Source: Candidatus Cloacimonadota bacterium (GTDB lineage Bacteria; Cloacimonadota; Cloacimonadia; Cloacimonadales; Cloacimonadaceae). From it: a stretch of DNA of 5,396 nt. Of this stretch, positions 1 through 5,396 are shown one piece after another. Position 1 is the first letter of the stretch. Each line of letters opens with the position of its first letter. The position numbers were made by a program, and so were the translations under genes. The notes below the pieces were generated by a model that searched no databases, was not told the DNA's origin, and saw only the letters and a list, made by a program, of their open reading frames with translations. The stretch is from contig JAGOIS010000027.1 in assembly GCA_017995495.1 (NCBI GenBank), positions 6,796 through 12,191 on the forward strand, in the 5' to 3' direction.

Positions 1-1385
1 GGATCCAGGAAGGGGGTCTCGGAGCGGATGAAACTCCGGTTGCGGTCCTCTCCTTCCGTCAGATAACGGCCGGAACGCTCTGCCAGCAGGAACCACTTGT
101 ATTTCGCCGCATAACTTGAGCCCGGATAACCCTTTACAAGATCAAGGAGATAGGCGTCGATGGCTTGCTGCTTGAGGCCAAAGGACGCCGCGGCGATCCG
201 GGGATGGAAAAAGGCCTGCTGACCGTAAAGGTGTTTCAAGAACGACCTTGCGTCGGGCAACTCGGCCTCCGCTTTCAAACAGGGAAAAACCTTGTCGCCC
301 CCGTCTCCGGTCAGCATCAAGCCGGGGGACTCCACGCCGCCAGCCAGGCGCTGGAGAAAATCCATGAAAAAGGACATGCCCAGATAGTTCATTCCCTGCT
401 TCACGGCAAAGAGCTTGTGATAAAGGTCTGGGGATTCGGGACGCAGGGTCAGCTGTTTGTGCTGACAACCCAGGGCTTGGGCGATCTGGCCGGCGATCAG
501 GCAATCATCTGTGGCTGTGCGGTCCGCGTCCTGATAGGTGAGGGTCTGGTAGTTTATCCTGGCCCGGGAAAGCGCCGCAACTACAGTCCTGGAATCGAAT
601 CCGCCGCTCAAGGCCAGACAAACTTTATCCTCCGTCCTGTATCCCTCAACCACTTCCAGGAAAGCGTCCACCAACTCCCCCAGTCTCTTGGTTTTGGTTC
701 CGTGGCCAAGCGGCTCCCCAAATCTAAGCTCGGGGCGGTCGCTCACTCTCAGCTCGTCATTGTTCCAGTCGTAAACGGCGATCGTGGCGCCTTTGAGCGT
801 GTCGACCTCATCGAAGCAGCCGCCCCTTCCGGGAACATAGCAGAAGATCTGATAGAGGGCCAGGTAGAGCGGGTTGGGACGCGCTGAGGGGCAGAGCGCC
901 CGGGCCAGGCCGATGTCGCGGCCCACGAAGAGACCCGCCTCAGTTTTGCTCAGGTACACCGGCAGCCGGGCCAGGGCGTCGTTGGCAAAAACCAGCAGCT
1001 TCAGCCTGGGATTGACTGCCAGGCAGAACCAAGCTCCCTTCAGATGCGAAAAAGCCCTGCTCCAAAGGTTCCTCAGGCCGGCTTCATCCGGATGTGACAG
1101 ATCCGCCTCATCCAGTTCGCGCGTGATCTGGTGGATGTTTGCGCCCTGCGGCTGGCATTCCAGACAGAGGGTCCAGTCTCCGGATTCGATGCTTGTGATC
1201 CCGTATCCGGGATAGTCCAGAGTGACGGTCATCACCCGGCCGCCAAAGCTTGTTTCGAGCGCTCTGGTGTGGGGCAGGATCCGGGTTTGTAAGGCAATGT
1301 ATGCCCGTGCTTTGCCTGTCATCCAGTCAAGGGAGTTTTCCTTGTTTGGGACAGGCCGGGCGATCATGCAGTTTACACCTGGCAT
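1..1385 (-). CDS. Asparagine-synthase-like ATP-dependent amide-forming enzyme, glutaminase site missing; 3' end beyond window
   Basis: The frame is open for 461 codons from the ATG at 1385 to the window edge, so the C-terminus (probably 100 or more residues) is not seen. The C-terminal half is an asparagine-synthase domain: an ATP-pyrophosphatase loop SGGFDS at residues 260-265, GDGGDKVF at 360-367, and an ETPFLD segment at 456-461 that matches the family's R-x-PFLD region. The N-terminal half (about 1-225) resembles a degenerate class II glutamine amidotransferase fold, for example HLKGAWFCLAV near 114-124 and an ND..AR.PVY stretch near 135-144. Family members that hydrolyse glutamine begin Met-Cys-Gly, and Cys2 is the nucleophile. 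This protein begins MPGVNCM, so Cys2 is replaced by Pro. The usual Glu after GDGGD is Lys365. It probably adenylates a carboxylate and joins it to an amine or free ammonia, as beta-lactam synthetase-type relatives do; the substrate is unknown. It follows the gap terminator, so it is probably a separate transcription unit. Membership of the family is sure; the reaction is not. Confidence 0.85.
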   Translation of the reverse strand, partial: MPGVNCMIARPVPNKENSLDWMTGKARAYIALQTRILPHTRALETSFGGRVMTVTLDYPGYGITSIESGDWTLCLECQPQGANIHQITRELDEADLSHPDEAGLRNLWSRAFSHLKGAWFCLAVNPRLKLLVFANDALARLPVYLSKTEAGLFVGRDIGLARALCPSARPNPLYLALYQIFCYVPGRGGCFDEVDTLKGATIAVYDWNNDELRVSDRPELRFGEPLGHGTKTKRLGELVDAFLEVVEGYRTEDKVCLALSGGFDSRTVVAALSRARINYQTLTYQDADRTATDDCLIAGQIAQALGCQHKQLTLRPESPDLYHKLFAVKQGMNYLGMSFFMDFLQRLAGGVESPGLMLTGDGGDKVFPCLKAEAELPDARSFLKHLYGQQAFFHPRIAAASFGLKQQAIDAYLLDLVKGYPGSSYAAKYKWFLLAERSGRYLTEGEDRNRSFIRSETPFLD

Positions 1386-1391
1386 AAGCTA

Positions 1392-1395
1392 TCCT
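1392..1395 (-). promoter_or_regulatory. Ribosome binding site (AGGA) that fixes the asparagine-synthase-like start
   Basis: AGGA lies six bases before the ATG at 1385. An in-frame TAG at 1389-1391, two codons upstream, rules out any longer N-terminus in this frame. This matters because it shows that the missing Cys2 is not caused by picking the wrong start. The next in-frame Met, residue 7, is followed by Ile and does not restore a Met-Cys start either. Confidence 0.6.
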
Positions 1396-1407
1396 GGCAA
1401 TTCCTGG

Positions 1408-1440
1408 AAAAAAAAGGGGCAACCTGGATTGGCCGCCCCT
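1408..1440 (-). terminator. Rho-independent terminator after gap
   Basis: Read on the minus strand, a GC-rich stem AGGGGC (1440-1435) pairs with GCCCCT (1420-1415). Two more C-G pairs are possible inside the loop. The stem is followed by eight T residues (1415-1408). It begins 11 bases after the gap stop codon and has the right orientation to end the aldolase-GAPDH transcript. The asparagine-synthase-like gene starts only 22 bases past the T tract. Confidence 0.85.
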
Positions 1441-1449
1441 GATATCAGG
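1438..1449. repeat. 12-bp perfect palindrome between the gap stop and the terminator
   Basis: CCTGATATCAGG is a perfect inverted repeat. Its left end (1438-1440) overlaps the first arm of the terminator stem as transcribed. It could be a protein site, a small competing hairpin, or chance. Nothing else in the window repeats it that I noticed. Confidence 0.4.
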
Positions 1450-1450
1450 A

Positions 1451-3434
<1,984 letters not shown>

Positions 3435-3440
3435 TTATAA

Positions 3441-3446
3441 CCTCCC
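3441..3446 (-). promoter_or_regulatory. Strong ribosome binding site of the aldolase gene
   Basis: GGGAGG lies six bases before the ATG at 3434. It is the strongest such site in the window along with that of gap, as expected for a highly expressed glycolytic gene, and contrasts with the poor site in front of rmuC. Confidence 0.85.
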
Positions 3447-3475
3447 AGGTCGCATGTTTTCTTATTTGTGCGTGA

Positions 3476-3505
3476 ATTCATTTTTGGCAGGGCCGCCTCT
3501 GTCAA
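3476..3505 (-). promoter_or_regulatory. Possible sigma-70-type promoter for the aldolase-gap unit
   Basis: A perfect -35 hexamer TTGACA (3505-3500) overlaps the rmuC stop codon. Eighteen bases further on is ATGAAT (3481-3476), which matches only three of six bases of the -10 consensus. No terminator is visible after rmuC, so the glycolytic genes may also be reached by readthrough. The good -35, the weak -10 and the long spacer make this plausible only. Confidence 0.35.
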
Positions 3506-4938
3506 GCCAAATCCTCTTCATCCGGCTCCACGACCGCTGCCGCGAAGTCCTCATCATCCTCCAGTTCAAGGATCCCGGAGGTTTCGTCCACCGGCAGTGA
3601 CTGCACCTTGTTCAGCTTCCGCTGGATCTGGCGGCTGCGGTGGCTGGCGGTTTCGATCGTGTTGGAGGCTTCCTGCAGTTTTTTCTGTGTTTTTTCCAGC
3701 ACCAGGCCGAATTTGCCGAATTCGTTCTTCACCGCGCTGAGGATCTTCCAGACCTCGCCGGTGCGCTTTTCTATGGCCAGGGTGCGGAAGCCCATTTGCA
3801 GGCTGCTCAGGATGGCTGAAACTGTGGTTGGCCCCACCACCACCACCTGGTATTGGCGGCGCAGTTGGTCGAAGAGGGCTGGATCGCGCAAAACCTCGGC
3901 GTAGAGGCCTTCCACGGGCAGGAAGAGGAGCGCGAAATCCGTGGTGAGGGGCGGGTTGATATACTTGTCGCGGATGTCCCTCGCGCAGCCCTGGATGCGG
4001 GCCCGGAGGCCCTTTCTGGCGCTTTCGACGGCGGCGGGATCGCCGGCGTCCCAAGCCTCCACCAGCCGGTGGTAATCCTCGATGGGAAACTTGGCGTCGA
4101 TGGGCAGGTAAACACAGTCTTGGTCCTCATCCCGGCCGGGCAGGCGGATGGCGAATTCCACCACCTCGTCGCGCCGCTTGAAGGGCTTGAAATTGCGCTC
4201 ATACTGCTCCGGCGTGAGCATCTGCTCCAGGATGGCCCCCAGCTGGATCTCGCCCATCATGCCGCGGTTTTTTACGTTGGTGAGCACTTTTTTGAGGTCG
4301 CCCACCCCGCTGGCCAGGCTCTGCATCTCGCCCAGGCCCTTGTGCACCAGTTCCAGGCGTTCGCTCACCAGCTTGAAGGACTCGCCCAGTCTCTTTTCCA
4401 GCGTGTCGTGAAGCTTCTCGTCCACCGTTTTGCGCATTTCCTCCAGCTTGGTTTCGTTGTTGGCCCGGATCTGTTCCATCCGCCCTTCCAGAGCGGTTTT
4501 CAGGGCCTCGAACTGCTGCTGCTGGGTGTTCACCAAGTCCTGCAGTTTGCGGGCCAGGGTCTCGGAGAGGTTGTTGAGCGAGGTGCCAAGCTCAGTCCTG
4601 TTCTTGGCCGCGTCGGTGTTGATCTGCTGGGAGAACTGGGAGAGCGAGACGGCGCTTTCCTCGCGGTTTTTGCGGTTTTGGCTGTCCAGGTTCTCATTTT
4701 GCAGGTTTAGCGACGAGACCAGTTCGCGCCGGGTGTCGGTTTCCATGGCCAGCAGATCCGCGCGCAGGCGCTGGATGTCGTCGCGCAGGTTGCGTTCAAA
4801 GGCTTCGAGTTCCGCCGAAAACCTGGCCACCGCCTCCAGCCTCTCATCCGGGGCGGAGAGCTTTTGGTAAAGCAGGATGAAGGCGATGATGCCCAGGATC
4901 AGCGCCACGCCACAGATGATCAGAATAGCCCAAAGCAT
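3502..4938 (-). CDS. rmuC: RmuC-family DNA recombination protein, membrane-anchored
   Basis: RmuC proteins limit rearrangement at inverted repeats in E. coli and are thought to act on DNA through a nuclease-like core; the biochemistry is poorly known. At 478 residues this one matches the usual length (about 475 in E. coli). A hydrophobic segment at 2-24 should anchor it in the inner membrane with the rest in the cytoplasm. Residues about 30-220 are charged and Gln/Glu-rich, a long coiled coil. The RmuC domain (about 220-430) has RGMMGEIQLG (225-234), LPIDAKFP (278-285) and FALLFLPVEGLYAEVL (335-350). Glu230, Asp281 and Lys283 fit a PD-(D/E)XK-like active site. A very acidic tail (458-477) ends the protein. 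The ATG lies 11 bases after the S24 gene's stop, with no good Shine-Dalgarno site, so it probably depends on reinitiation from that gene. Family assignment is firm; the role in this organism is inferred. Confidence 0.95.
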   Translation of the reverse strand: MLWAILIICGVALILGIIAFILLYQKLSAPDERLEAVARFSAELEAFERNLRDDIQRLRADLLAMETDTRRELVSSLNLQNENLDSQNRKNREESAVSLSQFSQQINTDAAKNRTELGTSLNNLSETLARKLQDLVNTQQQQFEALKTALEGRMEQIRANNETKLEEMRKTVDEKLHDTLEKRLGESFKLVSERLELVHKGLGEMQSLASGVGDLKKVLTNVKNRGMMGEIQLGAILEQMLTPEQYERNFKPFKRRDEVVEFAIRLPGRDEDQDCVYLPIDAKFPIEDYHRLVEAWDAGDPAAVESARKGLRARIQGCARDIRDKYINPPLTTDFALLFLPVEGLYAEVLRDPALFDQLRRQYQVVVVGPTTVSAILSSLQMGFRTLAIEKRTGEVWKILSAVKNEFGKFGLVLEKTQKKLQEASNTIETASHRSRQIQRKLNKVQSLPVDETSGILELEDDEDFAAAVVEPDEEDLA

Positions 4939-4949
4939 GGCAGCGGCGC

Positions 4950-5396
4950 CTACGACACCTTGCGCATCAGATAGAAGAGCGAGCCGATCAGGGTGATGTC
5001 CTGATGCTCATCCGGATTGATCAGCTGGGGCTGGTATTCCTCGTTGAGCGAAACAAGGATGATCATCTTTTCCTTTTGGTCCAGCAGCAGGCGCTTGAGG
5101 GTGATGCCACCGTCGATGCGCAGGGCGCAGATATGTCCCGTGAGACCATACCAATCCTGGCTTTGGCGGATCAGCACCAGGTCGTTGTTGCAGACGGTGG
5201 GTTCCATGCTGTTGCCGTTCACCCGCAGGCAGACGTAGCTGTCCACAACCCCGTGGATCATGCCCCGGCGGATGGTGAGAAACTCCATGTAGGTGTCAAA
5301 ATTCTCCACGGGCGGGCCGGCGGCGATCTCTCCGCTGACAGGGATGTCCAGCGTTTCCGCCCAGCGTTGCTGCTCGCGGTAGCGCGTGAGGACGTC
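4950..5396 (-). CDS. LexA/S24-type self-cleaving regulator, C-terminal peptidase domain; 5' end beyond window
   Basis: The last 148 residues are visible. The frame stays open to the window edge, so the GTG at 5309 is not the true start: it lies inside the domain. Counting from the edge, IPVSGEIAAGPP (18-29) carries the Ala26-Gly27 self-cleavage site. VNGNSMEPT (59-67) gives the nucleophile Ser63, and GGITLKRL (96-103) gives the general-base Lys101. The spacings (36 from Gly27 to Ser63, 38 to Lys101) are close to E. coli LexA (34 and 37). In this family RecA-DNA filaments trigger cleavage and relieve repression. The DNA-binding part, which would separate LexA from a phage-like HTH-S24 repressor or a UmuD-type protein, is off the window, so I give no symbol. 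It is followed after 11 bases by rmuC, which suggests that it co-controls or is co-expressed with a DNA maintenance gene. Confidence 0.9.
   Translation of the reverse strand, partial: DVLTRYREQQRWAETLDIPVSGEIAAGPPVENFDTYMEFLTIRRGMIHGVVDSYVCLRVNGNSMEPTVCNNDLVLIRQSQDWYGLTGHICALRIDGGITLKRLLLDQKEKMIILVSLNEEYQPQLINPDEHQDITLIGSLFYLMRKVS

Noticed and set aside
3853..4710. Plus-strand open frame of 285 residues opposite rmuC
   Set aside because: The composition is low-complexity (Leu, Gln, Val, His), as expected from reading the complement of a coiled-coil gene. The minus-strand RmuC is complete.
4950..5309. A complete 119-residue S24 protein starting at the GTG at 5309
   Set aside because: The frame continues upstream to the window edge and includes the Ala-Gly cleavage site, which this start would remove. 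The gene is therefore a 5'-truncated longer protein.

Overview
The window is a compact, gene-dense piece of bacterial chromosome. All five genes lie on the minus strand, so they are read from high to low coordinates. Transcription order is: the C-terminal part of a LexA/S24-type self-cleaving regulator (runs off the high end), rmuC, a class II fructose-bisphosphate aldolase, type I glyceraldehyde-3-phosphate dehydrogenase, and an asparagine-synthase-like enzyme (runs off the low end). No stretch of 300 bases lacks a gene. The longest gap is 67 bases, between rmuC and the aldolase gene. I saw no tRNA, rRNA, CRISPR array, insertion sequence or phage gene.

Organism: the sequence looks GC-rich, uses Shine-Dalgarno sites of the GGAGG type, and encodes ordinary bacterial glycolytic enzymes. 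This fits a Gram-negative-like bacterium, perhaps an uncultured lineage. The genus or phylum cannot be fixed from these conserved proteins alone.

Layout: (1) 5396-4950, an S24 peptidase domain with its Ala-Gly cleavage site and Ser/Lys dyad; its DNA-binding end is outside the window. (2) 4938-3502, rmuC, only 11 bases downstream, with a membrane anchor, a long coiled coil and a nuclease-like domain. (3) 3501-3435, a short spacer with a perfect TTGACA hexamer and a strong ribosome binding site. (4) 3434-1451, the aldolase-GAPDH pair with a 10-base gap, making consecutive steps of glycolysis/gluconeogenesis: the aldolase produces the glyceraldehyde-3-phosphate that GAPDH oxidises. (5) 1440-1408, a rho-independent terminator that closes the glycolytic unit. 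(6) 1385 to the low end, an asparagine-synthase-like protein. It keeps the ATP-pyrophosphatase loop but lacks the N-terminal cysteine needed to use glutamine.

Most of the window is housekeeping. The two points worth pursuing are the glutaminase-dead asparagine-synthase-like enzyme, whose start is fixed by an in-frame stop just upstream, and the S24 regulator-rmuC pair, which suggests a damage-responsive DNA-processing unit next to core glycolysis genes.
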